This document shows positions 26,564 through 35,133 of a DNA stretch of 64,000 nucleotides, one piece after another. The notes beneath the pieces are model-generated. The model had not been told where the DNA came from, did not search any database, and saw only the letters and a list, made by a program, of their open reading frames with translations. Source of the stretch: Halothiobacillus sp. GTDB taxonomy: Bacteria; Pseudomonadota; Gammaproteobacteria; Halothiobacillales; Halothiobacillaceae. Positions within the stretch are counted from its first letter, which is position 1; every line of letters begins with the position of its first letter. Where the stretch lies: NCBI GenBank assembly GCA_023255735.1, contig JAGDVP010000018.1:1-64000 (forward strand), given 5' to 3'. The position numbers and the translations under genes were made by a program.

Positions 26564-27228
26564 ACCTGTTGATTTTGTTCGTATTCGACGGGGTGCCCCG
26601 CCTGTTTCCACTCAGGAAAGCCTGATTCTAACCGATGGGCGGTAAACCCCTGCGCGCGCAGTGCCGCGACCGCCTCAAATGAAAAGGTGCAATACGGCCC
26701 ACGGCAATAGGCGATCACTTCTCGCCCGGCATCCAATCGGGCAATTTGTTCGTGCAAATGCGCTGGGCTGATATTCACCGCGCCAGGCACATGGCCTGCG
26801 GCATATTCCTCCGGCGGGCGCACATCTAAAATGGTCACCAAGCCCGATTGCGCACGCGCCAGTAATTCATCAACCGAAACCGGCGCCAAGCTATCGCGCG
26901 CGGTTAAGTGCAAAGACACCATCTCGCGCACTTCAGCCAAATGGCGCTCGGCCAGGCCATGCAGCACGGCCATCAGGGTAATTACCTCATCATCGGCCAG
27001 CGCATAAAAAATCTGTTTGCCTTGACGCTCGGCACACACCAAGCCCGCTTGTTGCATTTTTTGCAGATGCTGCGAGGTATTGGCTATCGACAGCCCACTC
27101 ACCGAAGCCAAAGCATCAACCGAGCGTGCACCTTGCGCCAAATAATCGAGTAATTCAAGCCGCCGTCCGCTGCCCAGCACCTTGCCCATCCGCGCGAATT
27201 GATCGTTTAAATCTTGCTTGAAGGCCAT
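26560..27228 (-). CDS. ArsR-type regulator fused to rhodanese domain
   Basis: A 222-residue fusion. Residues 10-90 are an ArsR winged helix-turn-helix (SVDALASVSGLSIANTSQHL; KMQQAGLVCAERQGKQIFY). Residues 115-215 are a rhodanese domain with the catalytic loop CRGPYC (Cys175, Cys180). Such proteins can bind persulfide sulfur on the rhodanese cysteine and change DNA binding. Cys65 in the winged-helix part is a possible second thiol. It is translationally coupled to moxR by ATGA. A perfect inverted repeat at 27275-27296, 47 nt upstream, is a likely autoregulatory operator. Confidence 0.9.
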   Translation of the reverse strand: MAFKQDLNDQFARMGKVLGSGRRLELLDYLAQGARSVDALASVSGLSIANTSQHLQKMQQAGLVCAERQGKQIFYALADDEVITLMAVLHGLAERHLAEVREMVSLHLTARDSLAPVSVDELLARAQSGLVTILDVRPPEEYAAGHVPGAVNISPAHLHEQIARLDAGREVIAYCRGPYCTFSFEAVAALRAQGFTAHRLESGFPEWKQAGHPVEYEQNQQV

Positions 27229-27274
27229 GGTGTCTCGTGTAATGTGTCGAAGGGCTTAGATAACTTATTGTCAT

Positions 27275-27296
27275 CATTCAATCACATCGTTGAATG
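27275..27296. promoter_or_regulatory. Candidate ArsR operator, site 1
   Basis: CATTCAA at 27275-27281 and TTGAATG at 27290-27296 are perfect inverted repeats with an 8-nt spacer. The site lies just before the start of the ArsR-rhodanese gene (27228, minus) and after the stop of the MBL-YeeE gene. The same arms and spacing recur at 28814. Confidence 0.65.
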
Positions 27297-27321
27297 ACTG
27301 GTCAAGCAATTCGATACCGTT

Positions 27322-28656
27322 TCAATGCGGTACACGCAAAGCGACTGGGGGCGTATTAATGCGTCGTAATAATGGAATACGGGTAGCCCCCTGCGGGCAC
27401 AGTCGCGGGCGACAACGGCGCGAGCCCACCACCGAGCCGATTAATACCGCGCCGAGCCAGCCCACCCGGTTTTTGCGCAGCGGCAACCAGCGCCAAGCCG
27501 CGAACAGCAAGCCTGCGGCAATTACCACTGCCATGATGCGATAGGTGAGCGTGCCGCCACCAAGGATGCTCGCCAAATCCTGATGGGCAATGCCCCAATG
27601 CGTTAAGTTCACACTCAGCATTCCCACCCACGGCGCGAACGCCACGGAGAACAACTCCGTGCGCGTCATCGCATACGCACTCAAAGCCATCACGATTACC
27701 GCCACCAACGCCTGCATATTGCCTTGGGTAAATTTAACGAGGCTACGCACCGGACAACCCCGCGCCAGCACCATACCGACCCCAAAAATCAGCCCGCCTA
27801 AAATATATTGCCCCCAAGCAAAATCGGGTGTGCGGTAGGGTGTTTTGGTTTGATTCAAATCCACAGAGGTCCATGCCTGCACCGCGAGGGTGGCCAAAAT
27901 TGCGACCCCAATCGCCCCAAGATAGACGGCAAAACGGCGGCCATCGCGCACGATTATCTGCATTTCCTCAACTTCAGGCAGCACGGTATCGCACACTTGG
28001 GCGACAAAATCTTCGCGCTTGCCGATCAAACTGCGATTAAATTTTTTCTCAAAACCGATGGTCGAGCACGGCTTGCCGCTGATGCCGCCGCCGCACACAC
28101 TGCCTACCTGAGCGCCGGGTAAAATTTCCAGATAATCCGGCTGGCTCAAAATACGGCCAAAGATTGAATCATGGAGTTTTCCGGCCATCTCGGTGGCGCG
28201 GCCATGCAAATCGAGCCGCCCCACACCACCTACAAACAGCGTGTGGCCGGTCAACATAAACCACGGCGCATCGCCACGGGAGTGATCTGTCACCGCTAAA
28301 CAAAGGCTGTCGTCGGTGTGTCCCGGCGTGTGGATAACCTGCGCTGCGACATTCCCCACCCGCAAAATCTGACCATCGCCCAAAGGCAAAAATTCAAACG
28401 GCAAACCTTGATTGCATTCATGTAAACCATATTCACCGCCCGCCAATTGAGCCAAACGCCGCCCGCCGGACACATGATCGGCATGAATATGGGTGTCAAT
28501 CACATAGCGAATGCGCACCCCGCGCGCCTCGGCCATTGTTATAAACGCAGCCTCATCCCCTGCATGCACATCCACTGCGATGGCCAATCCAAGGCCTGCA
28601 CAACCAAACAGATAGGCCAATGAAGATTTGGCACAAGCCACTTGCTCAAGAAACAT
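27322..28656 (-). CDS. Persulfide dioxygenase-like MBL fused to YeeE/YedE domain
   Basis: A 444-residue fusion. Residues 1 to about 230 are a metallo-beta-lactamase domain with THIHADH (55-61) and HTPGH (His113), the segment LTGHTLFVGGVGRLDL, and LEILPGAQVGSVCG with SGKP, as in sulfur dioxygenase relatives. Residues about 245-405 are membrane helices with GMVLARGCPVRSLVKF, the Cys signature of YeeE/YedE sulfur transporters. The usual bridging aspartate is His138 here. The YeeE part is about half the usual length and its last 35 residues are arginine-rich, not hydrophobic. GGGGAGAG precedes the ATG. I infer persulfide oxidation coupled to sulfur movement across the membrane. Confidence 0.82.
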   Translation of the reverse strand: MFLEQVACAKSSLAYLFGCAGLGLAIAVDVHAGDEAAFITMAEARGVRIRYVIDTHIHADHVSGGRRLAQLAGGEYGLHECNQGLPFEFLPLGDGQILRVGNVAAQVIHTPGHTDDSLCLAVTDHSRGDAPWFMLTGHTLFVGGVGRLDLHGRATEMAGKLHDSIFGRILSQPDYLEILPGAQVGSVCGGGISGKPCSTIGFEKKFNRSLIGKREDFVAQVCDTVLPEVEEMQIIVRDGRRFAVYLGAIGVAILATLAVQAWTSVDLNQTKTPYRTPDFAWGQYILGGLIFGVGMVLARGCPVRSLVKFTQGNMQALVAVIVMALSAYAMTRTELFSVAFAPWVGMLSVNLTHWGIAHQDLASILGGGTLTYRIMAVVIAAGLLFAAWRWLPLRKNRVGWLGAVLIGSVVGSRRCRPRLCPQGATRIPLLRRINTPPVALRVPH

Positions 28657-28813
28657 GATTCGCTCTCCCCTAATTCGACCCCAAATAAATCAAAACGGAA
28701 AATCAACGCCAAACACCACCCCAAAACAGCATCCCAGAGCACAGAAATAACCCCCCGCAAACACAGCGTTAAAGCATCGTCTGAAACTCGGGCATTGCAC
28801 CGCAATGTGCAAA

Positions 28814-28841
28814 CATTCAATCGTTTAATTTAATGTATAGT
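28814..28841. promoter_or_regulatory. Candidate ArsR operator, site 2, next to a -10 box
   Basis: CATTCAA at 28814-28820 and TTTAATG at 28829-28835, 8 nt apart, form the same inverted repeat as site 1 with a single mismatch. TATAGT at 28836-28841 immediately follows and could be the -10 box for the MFS gene, so bound protein would cover the promoter. The divergent MBL-YeeE gene (start 28656) shares this upstream region. Confidence 0.6.
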
Positions 28842-28887
28842 CAAGTGCCAGCATACTCTTTTCGTCCTATTTTTTTGGAGCTGGCGC

Positions 28888-30152
28888 ATGAGCACATCCG
28901 GTTTGAATCCCGTGCACGGCATTCGTGCGAATTGGCCGCAATTTATGCTGCATTTAATTCAGGTATTTTTTGTCGGTGCCACCGTCGGTATGACGCGCAC
29001 GGTGCTGCCCGTGCTGGCGCAAACCGATTTCGGCTTGGCTGCGCATTCCTTTCTCGCCCTCAGTACGTTTGTGATTGTATTTGGCTTGGTGAAATCCATG
29101 CTGAACTTGGTGGCGGGCGGCTTGAGTGATCGTTTCGGGCGCAAACGAATACTCATAGCCGGTTGGTTAGCCGCTCTACCCATCCCATTTTTGATTTTGC
29201 TGGGGCAAAGCTGGGGCTGGATTATTCTGGCCACGATGTTTTTGGGCGTGAATCAAGGCTTGGCGTGGTCGATGGCGCTCAATAGCAAGCTGGATTTAAC
29301 CCGCTCCGATCAACGCGGCTTGGTCAACGGTCTAAACGAATTTGCAGGCTATGGAGGCGTGGCGCTGGCGGGCGTGTTCGCCGCATTTCTAGCGCACTGG
29401 ATCGGCGCGCGCATGGGGCTGTTTTGGTTTTCTCTGGCCGTCATTAGTGTGGCACTCACACTCGGGCTCTGGGTTGTTCGAGAAACACGGCCATGGGCAT
29501 TAGCGCATCTTTCACAGGCGCCAGAGGCCGCAAAAAATCCAAACCGCGAACCCTACGCGCTATTTTTTGGCAGGCCAGCATCCAGCACCCGGGCTTACTC
29601 GCGTTGAATCAGGCGGGTCTTGTCGAAAAATTTACCGATTCGATTGTGTGGCTGTTTTTTCCGATCTTCTTTTTGGCGCATGGATTAAGCTTGGCGGCAG
29701 CCGGATCTTTAATCGCCATTTATGGCGTAACCTGGGGTGCGGGGCAACTCATTACCGGGCCATTATCCGACAAAATTGGCCGAAAACCCTTGATTGTCGA
29801 GGGTATGTGGCTGTGCGGTGCGGGGGTTTTGGCGGTGCATTTCACCGATTCGGTGGTGGTGTGGAGTATCGAACTGGCACTCATAGGCTTTAGTATGGCG
29901 ATGCTCTACCCCACACTGGGCGCGGCGGTGGCAGATTTAACTGTGCCCAGCGAGCGCGCCTCGGTGCTGGGCGTGTACCGCTTTTGGCGTGATTTGGGTT
30001 ATGCCGTCGGCGGCTTGCTCTTGGGGTTAGCCGCGCAAATGAGTGGCCACCTAAGCCTGCCGTTTTGGCTCGTGGCGATCGCCATGTTTTTATCCGGGGT
30101 GTATTTGTGGCTTAAATTAACGCCACAACAGGTCTTAACTCCTAACACCTGA
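28888..30152 (+). pseudogene. MFS transporter interrupted by a -1 frameshift
   Basis: The first frame (28888-29607) encodes six to seven MFS helices with GGLSDRFGRKRILIAGW. The second (usable from about 29532) carries the C-terminal half with GPLSDKIGRKPLIVEGM. The frames join at 29532-29538, an A AAA AAT heptamer. One extra A would restore a 421-residue protein reading on into the C-terminal half. So this is a point indel in a six-A run, a sequencing error, or programmed -1 frameshifting on a canonical slippery site. The substrate is unknown. It is divergent from the MBL-YeeE gene and under a shared candidate operator. Confidence 0.85.
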
Positions 30153-30252
30153 TAGCGCTCGTTCAGCCCTATGCAACGCCCGCGCACTTGCGGTTAAAGC
30201 GCGACTGGGTGATGATAAGCCCAAACTTTACTCTGCATGGAATGCTCACAGT

Positions 30253-30906
30253 ATGTGGCCCTTTACCTTAATCTTGAATCGTATTCGTTTAGCCGCGCAA
30301 TCAACGGGGCTCGGCGCAAATAAACCAGCTGCCCTCGGAGTTGCGGGGTTGCTGCTTATTGGCATAAGCGCACAATCCGCCTTCGCTGATTTGTACCGCT
30401 GGACATCCCCCAACGGCGATGTGCATTACAGCGATAACATGCCCTCATCTCAAGCTGAACATGGCTACGATTTAATTAATCCGGCCACTGGTGCGGTGTT
30501 AAAGCATTTTAATCGGGCGAAAACCCGTGAAGAAATTGCCGCCGAGGTGGCGGCGGAACAGGCGCGCCAGGCGTCAATCAAAGCAGAAGAAGATCAGGCA
30601 CGCAAAGATCGCGTGCTGCTGGCTTTATATGCAACGATGGATGATTTGAATCGGGCGCGAAAACAGCGGTTATCTGAGTTAGATGCGCTGATCGGCCAAA
30701 CGCGCGAATCACTTAAACGCACACAAGATCGCAGCTTATCAGCGACGCCTGCGGAGGCTTTGGCCGCACAACGGGATGTTATTCAGCTCAAAAAAAATCT
30801 CGCGGATTTAGAAGATCGGCGGGATGTGGCTCGTGCTCAATTTGCCAGCGATGAGCATAGGCTCTTGCAACTGCTCGCAAAAAAGCCGCCTAATCGCACC
30901 CCATAA
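30253..30906 (+). CDS. DUF4124 domain periplasmic protein
   Basis: A 217-residue protein. After a signal-like segment (GVAGLLLIGISAQSAFA, residues 29-46), DUF4124 starts with DLYRWTSPNGDVHYSDNMPS. The rest is a long charged coiled coil (residues about 95-205). The function of DUF4124 is unknown; proteins of this type sit in the envelope. The N-terminus is longer than usual before the signal core, so the true start may be internal. It converges on phoR with 16 nt between stops. Confidence 0.75.
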   Translation: MWPFTLILNRIRLAAQSTGLGANKPAALGVAGLLLIGISAQSAFADLYRWTSPNGDVHYSDNMPSSQAEHGYDLINPATGAVLKHFNRAKTREEIAAEVAAEQARQASIKAEEDQARKDRVLLALYATMDDLNRARKQRLSELDALIGQTRESLKRTQDRSLSATPAEALAAQRDVIQLKKNLADLEDRRDVARAQFASDEHRLLQLLAKKPPNRTP

Positions 30907-30922
30907 GGCCAATCACGTCCGC

Positions 30923-32341
30923 TTAAGGCGTTTGGGTGCCGGCGGGTGCCAACGGGCGGTGGTGCTCTGCGCGCGCGGCGGGGAAGGTCACCTGGAACAC
31001 GCTCCCTTTTTGGGGCTGGCTTGTAATGTGCAAATACGCCTCGTGGCGCAACATCACATGCTTGACGATCGCTAACCCCAGACCCGTGCCACCGCGCGTG
31101 CGCGAACGCGCCACATCAATGCGGTAAAACCGCTCGGTTAAACGCGGAATATGGCGCGGCTCAATGCCGATGCCGGTATCTTGCACCTCAAACACGGGGC
31201 AACCTTCGGCACTTTCAAACCAACGAATGGTAATCATGCCACCGCCCGGCGTGTACTTCACGGCATTAAAGATTAGGTTTGAAAGCGCCGAATGCAGCTC
31301 ACGCATAATCCCCACAAGCCACAAGCCGCGATCAATCGCCATCACAATTTGATGCTGCTCTGCGCCGGAAAGTAGCTGGGCATCGTGGGCAATGGTACCA
31401 AGCAAGCTCGCCATATCGATGGCTTCGAAATACTCCTCATCGGGGCGCGTGGTTTCCAGCCGCGAGAGCAGCAATAAATCTTCCACAATGCGGCGCATCC
31501 GCTCCGATTGCTGGTGCATATTGGTGAGAATCCGGAACATCTCGCCGTGGGGGTCTTCCTCGCTATCAAGCAAGGTTTCAAGATACCCCGCCAGCACCGT
31601 GAGCGGCGTGCGCAATTCGTGCGAGACATTGGCGACAAAATCTTGCCGCACGCCCTGCAGCCGATACAGCGCGGTCACATCACGGCCAATGAGTAAATCC
31701 CGATCCTCACCATAAGGCTCTCGGCGCAGGTTGAGCGCGCGCTGCTCATCACCGGGCGACTGAAGCTCCAACCCCCGCCCGGAATCGACATCATTTAACC
31801 AATGTGCAAAGGCAGGGTCACGAATCAGGTTGTCAATCCGCAACCCCACATCGCTGCGGTTTAGGTTTAAAAGCTCACAGGCGGCATCGTTGAGCCATTC
31901 AATTTCACGCAAGGGTGTTAACACCACCATGGCATCTGGCACTGACATGGCCGAGTGGTGATACCGCTTAAGCAAGCTGGTCAATTTACGTTGACGCCGC
32001 CCCCAGGCTTGACGAATCCGCCTCTGCCGATCGGCAATCAAACCCGGCAAACCATACACAATGGCGCCGCGCTGATGCTTGCGCGCACCGCGTGCCACCC
32101 GCATTAATCGGTACAAGAGAGAGAGGTTATACCCCGCCAACGCCACGGCCAGCGCCCAGCTTACATGGGCTTGCACGCCATAAACAACGCCCCCCAATAA
32201 AACAAACAGCGCAACCAGCGCCAGCTCTTGCCGCCAACGCGCCGCGCTCAGCCGCAGGGTGCGCCGCCGATGTGAACTCGGTGCCGGGGCTGGTTGGGTT
32301 AGTTTGGGTGATAACGGCGATGAGGGTTGAGATTGGGACAA
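30923..32341 (-). CDS. phoR: Phosphate regulon sensor kinase PhoR
   Basis: About 472 residues with two N-terminal membrane helices (ALVALFVLLGGVVYGV; WALAVALAGYNL), a PAS domain, the phospho-histidine box DFVANVSHELRTPLTVL, and HATPase motifs (NLIFNAVKYTP, DTGIGI, GTGLGLAIVKH). It follows phoB, as in most gammaproteobacteria. No ATG exists upstream in frame; the longest frame starts at a GTG at 32509 inside the phoB 3' end. I placed the start at a TTG (32341), which leaves a 36-nt tail before the first helix; this is uncertain. Confidence 0.88.
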   Translation of the reverse strand: MSQSQPSSPLSPKLTQPAPAPSSHRRRTLRLSAARWRQELALVALFVLLGGVVYGVQAHVSWALAVALAGYNLSLLYRLMRVARGARKHQRGAIVYGLPGLIADRQRRIRQAWGRRQRKLTSLLKRYHHSAMSVPDAMVVLTPLREIEWLNDAACELLNLNRSDVGLRIDNLIRDPAFAHWLNDVDSGRGLELQSPGDEQRALNLRREPYGEDRDLLIGRDVTALYRLQGVRQDFVANVSHELRTPLTVLAGYLETLLDSEEDPHGEMFRILTNMHQQSERMRRIVEDLLLLSRLETTRPDEEYFEAIDMASLLGTIAHDAQLLSGAEQHQIVMAIDRGLWLVGIMRELHSALSNLIFNAVKYTPGGGMITIRWFESAEGCPVFEVQDTGIGIEPRHIPRLTERFYRIDVARSRTRGGTGLGLAIVKHVMLRHEAYLHITSQPQKGSVFQVTFPAARAEHHRPLAPAGTQTP

Positions 32342-32477
32342 GGCAAAACACTCAAAAGACCACAAGATGAAACTGGGAGGGCAAGGCCGCGTGAGCAAAA
32401 CCGAGCGGCCTCTAATCAAACCGAACCCTGTGGCGTGCTTAAAATTGGTCAGAAAACTTGCGTGGCAAATGAGTACG

Positions 32478-33173
32478 TTAGGCCTTGCTGGACAACCGAT
32501 AACCCACACCCCGCACGGTTTGAATTAAGCCATCAAAACCACTCGGTGTGAGGGCTTTGCGCAAGCGCAGAATATGCACATCCACGGTCCGCTCTTCCAC
32601 ATAGGCATTGCGCCCCCAAATGCGATCCAGCAACTGCGTGCGGCTAAATACGCGCTCGGGATGCGTCATAAAGAAGGTGAGCAGGCGAAACTCGGTAGGC
32701 CCCACCTCTAAATCCACATCGCCACCGGTCACGCGATGACTTTCCGGATCCAGTTTAAGCCCGGCCACTTCAATCAAGCCACCTTCACTCTCGGGTGAGG
32801 CGCGCCGCAGCACGGCTTTAATCCGCGCCATCAGCTCCCTCGGGGAAAACGGCTTGGTGATGTAATCATCTGCCCCTGCCTCAAGGCCGCTGACTTTATC
32901 TTCCTCTTCGCCGCGCGCGGTGAGCATCACAATCGGCACGTCGCGCGTGAGCTCATCACGCTTCATGCGGCGGGCAAATTCGATACCGCTGGCGCCGGGC
33001 AGCATCCAATCGAGCAGCACCAAATCGGGCAGCTTGACTGACAGCTGTTCAAACGCTTCAGCCACATCGCCCGCCTCGACTAAATCATAGCCCGCACGCC
33101 CCAAGGCGAAGGCAACCATTTCCCGAATGGGTTTTTCATCTTCAACAATTAGAATGGTTTTGCGCAAGGCCAT
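32478..33173 (-). CDS. phoB: Phosphate response regulator PhoB
   Basis: A 231-residue OmpR-type regulator. The receiver domain has VEDEKPIRE, phospho-acceptor Asp in VLLDWMLPG (about residue 53), the T in VMLTARG and the lysine in [11 protein letters not shown]. The C-terminal winged helix ([24 protein letters not shown], then [15 protein letters not shown]) is characteristic of PhoB. The ATG at 33173 gives the standard length. A Pho-box-like site lies upstream at 33220-33245, as expected for autoregulation. Confidence 0.93.
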   Translation of the reverse strand: MALRKTILIVEDEKPIREMVAFALGRAGYDLVEAGDVAEAFEQLSVKLPDLVLLDWMLPGASGIEFARRMKRDELTRDVPIVMLTARGEEEDKVSGLEAGADDYITKPFSPRELMARIKAVLRRASPESEGGLIEVAGLKLDPESHRVTGGDVDLEVGPTEFRLLTFFMTHPERVFSRTQLLDRIWGRNAYVEERTVDVHILRLRKALTPSGFDGLIQTVRGVGYRLSSKA

Positions 33174-33219
33174 GGTGCGTACTCGTGTTGCAATGTGATT
33201 ACCATTTAATATCAACCGC

Positions 33220-33245
33220 ATGACACGATTGTGACAATATGACAA
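33220..33245 (-). promoter_or_regulatory. Candidate Pho box upstream of phoB
   Basis: On the minus strand, TTGTCAC and GTGTCAT are direct 7-mer repeats 4 nt apart (33220-33237), the spacing of the Pho box consensus (CTGTCAT repeats). A third TTGTCAT copy overlaps at 33239-33245. The site is 47 nt before the phoB start and between phoB and the divergent nadC. Confidence 0.6.
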
Positions 33246-33379
33246 TCATACAGAACACGGCGCCTAGAAGCGAAAACTGCAACAAAATAGCGCGCAATCG
33301 CAATAAATTCGTCGCGCTATGCTGGTCTTGCTGCCAGCCAATCGGTAGAGTTAACATCCTGCAACTTGGAAATGACCTC

Positions 33380-34216
33380 ATGATTGATGCTCAGTATATC
33401 GCCGATGACGTGAGCCGCGCTTTGGCGGAAGACATGGGTGCCGGTGATGTTTCTGCCCGCTTAATTCCGATGGAGCTTGTGATGCGCGGGCGGATTGTGG
33501 CGCGTGAAAACTGCATTCTTGCGGGTTTGGCTTGGGCTGAAGCGGCTTTTCGACGAGTGTCGAATCGCATCGAAATCACCTGGCATGTTCATGATGGCAA
33601 CCCAGTGGCCGCAGGGGATTACCTCTGCACGATTAAAGGCCCGGCGCGGGCCTTGCTCACGGCCGAACGCACTGCGTTAAATTTTCTGCAAACCTTAAGC
33701 GGCACCGCCACGACCACGCGCGCCTATGTGGATGCCGTCGCCGGCACGGGTGCCAAAATATTAGACACCCGCAAAACCCTACCAGGGCTACGATTGGCAC
33801 AAAAATATGCCGTAACCTGCGGTGGCGGGCAAAATCACCGCCTAGGCTTATTTGATATGGTGCTCTTAAAAGAAAACCACATTATGGCGGCGGGGTCGAT
33901 TAGCGCGGCGGTTCACCAAAGCCGAATCATTAACCCAGATATTCCGCTTGAGGTTGAAGTGGAAACCTTAGCCCAGCTCGAAGAGGCGCTCTCGGTCGGC
34001 GTTACCCAGATTTTGCTGGATAATTTTGATTTGAACGGTTTGCGCGCCGCCGTTGCGATGAATCAAAATCGCGCGCAGTTAGAATCCTCCGGCAATGTCG
34101 ATTTATCCACCGTGGCAAGCGTCGCACAAACGGGCGTTGATTTTATTTCCATCGGCGCGCTCACAAAGCATGTACGCGCGATTGATTTATCGTTACGCTT
34201 TGATTCGGCCGACTAA
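33380..34216 (+). CDS. nadC: Nicotinate-nucleotide pyrophosphorylase (QPRTase)
   Basis: A 278-residue enzyme joining quinolinate to PRPP to make nicotinate mononucleotide in NAD synthesis. Motifs: EDMGAGDVSA near the N-terminus, LLTAERTALNFLQ, DTRKTLPGLRLAQKYAV, and LGLFDMVLLKENHI. The ATG at 33380 gives a normal length; the longer frame lies within the PhoB upstream region. It is transcribed divergently from phoB. Confidence 0.94.
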   Translation: MIDAQYIADDVSRALAEDMGAGDVSARLIPMELVMRGRIVARENCILAGLAWAEAAFRRVSNRIEITWHVHDGNPVAAGDYLCTIKGPARALLTAERTALNFLQTLSGTATTTRAYVDAVAGTGAKILDTRKTLPGLRLAQKYAVTCGGGQNHRLGLFDMVLLKENHIMAAGSISAAVHQSRIINPDIPLEVEVETLAQLEEALSVGVTQILLDNFDLNGLRAAVAMNQNRAQLESSGNVDLSTVASVAQTGVDFISIGALTKHVRAIDLSLRFDSAD

Positions 34217-34229
34217 GGCGCGAGCTGAA

Positions 34230-34577
34230 TTACTTAAATTGGTAGTAATTAACATTTAAATAATTTGTGACGGCCTCGTTCTCTTCTTCAAACCAAGCGA
34301 TATTAAAATGATTAGCGCAGCTTGCCACCATCGTGCGCAAACTCGCCAAATTTTGGATTTTTTTACCCCGGCGCGATTCATAAAAAGCCGCATCATGGGG
34401 GGCGGTATGGCAACCAGCGCAGTGCTCGGCGTGTAATTGGGCGCCCCAATTGGGATCGTGCGCCTCGGCGGCGGCGCTGTGATGCGCGGCTAAACCTGCC
34501 AAGGCCACAAAGCAAATGCCCAGCAGCCGGGCTTTGGCCGGGCGGCAAGATGAGACGGAAGATGAGGCTGAATTCAT
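34230..34577 (-). CDS. Small c-type cytochrome
   Basis: A 115-residue exported protein. A signal peptide (core residues 16-30, ending AAA) precedes a single haem-attachment motif CAGCH about residue 52. The remainder is a short helical domain with EENEAVTNYLN near the C-terminus, as in small class I cytochromes c. TAGGAG precedes the ATG at 34577. It may carry electrons in periplasmic respiration or sulfur oxidation; its partners are not in the window. It is convergent with nadC. Confidence 0.82.
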   Translation of the reverse strand: MNSASSSVSSCRPAKARLLGICFVALAGLAAHHSAAAEAHDPNWGAQLHAEHCAGCHTAPHDAAFYESRRGKKIQNLASLRTMVASCANHFNIAWFEEENEAVTNYLNVNYYQFK

Positions 34578-34788
34578 AGTGGCTCCTAAGAACGAGGGTT
34601 TTTGATGCCTGCCGCTTACTGCGGTGTTCAATCGCCTCGGTTAATGCATTCAAGTGATTTTTTTACGCTACCCTTTGAGTTTAGCCCCACAATTATCATA
34701 CCCCGATTAAACTTTCTGATATGACCAAACCTAAATCAATGATTCTAAAACAGAATATACTAATTTACGCGACGCAGATGCCCCTATC

Positions 34789-35133
34789 ATGATGACGTTA
34801 TTTGGTATCCCAACCTGCGACACCGTGAAAAAAGCCCGCGCATGGCTTGATCAACACGCGATTGCCTATCAATTTCATGATTATAAAAAAGCCGGTGTGC
34901 CCGAAGATTTGCTGGATCGCTGGCTGGCCGAATTTGGTTGGGAAGCGGTCATTAATCGGCGGGGCACCGCGTGGCGAGCGCTGCCGCCATCCGAGCGCCT
35001 AGCCATGGATGCCGCTGACGCCCGCCGCGCGGCACGCCATAACCCAAGCCTAATTAAACGCCCCATCTTGGTGTCTGACACCGCAACTTGGGTGGGTTTT
35101 GAGCCAGAGCGCTGGCAGAGGGAAGTAAAATAA
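34789..35133 (+). CDS. yffB: Spx/ArsC-like protein YffB
   Basis: A 114-residue protein of the ArsC/Spx fold: [17 protein letters not shown] at the N-terminus and KRPILVSD in the C-terminal half. Only one cysteine sits in the ArsC position. YffB proteins lie directly before dapE in many gammaproteobacteria, as here, where the stop and the dapE start share bases (TAATG). The biochemical role is not settled; arsenate reduction is unlikely. Confidence 0.88.
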   Translation: MMTLFGIPTCDTVKKARAWLDQHAIAYQFHDYKKAGVPEDLLDRWLAEFGWEAVINRRGTAWRALPPSERLAMDAADARRAARHNPSLIKRPILVSDTATWVGFEPERWQREVK

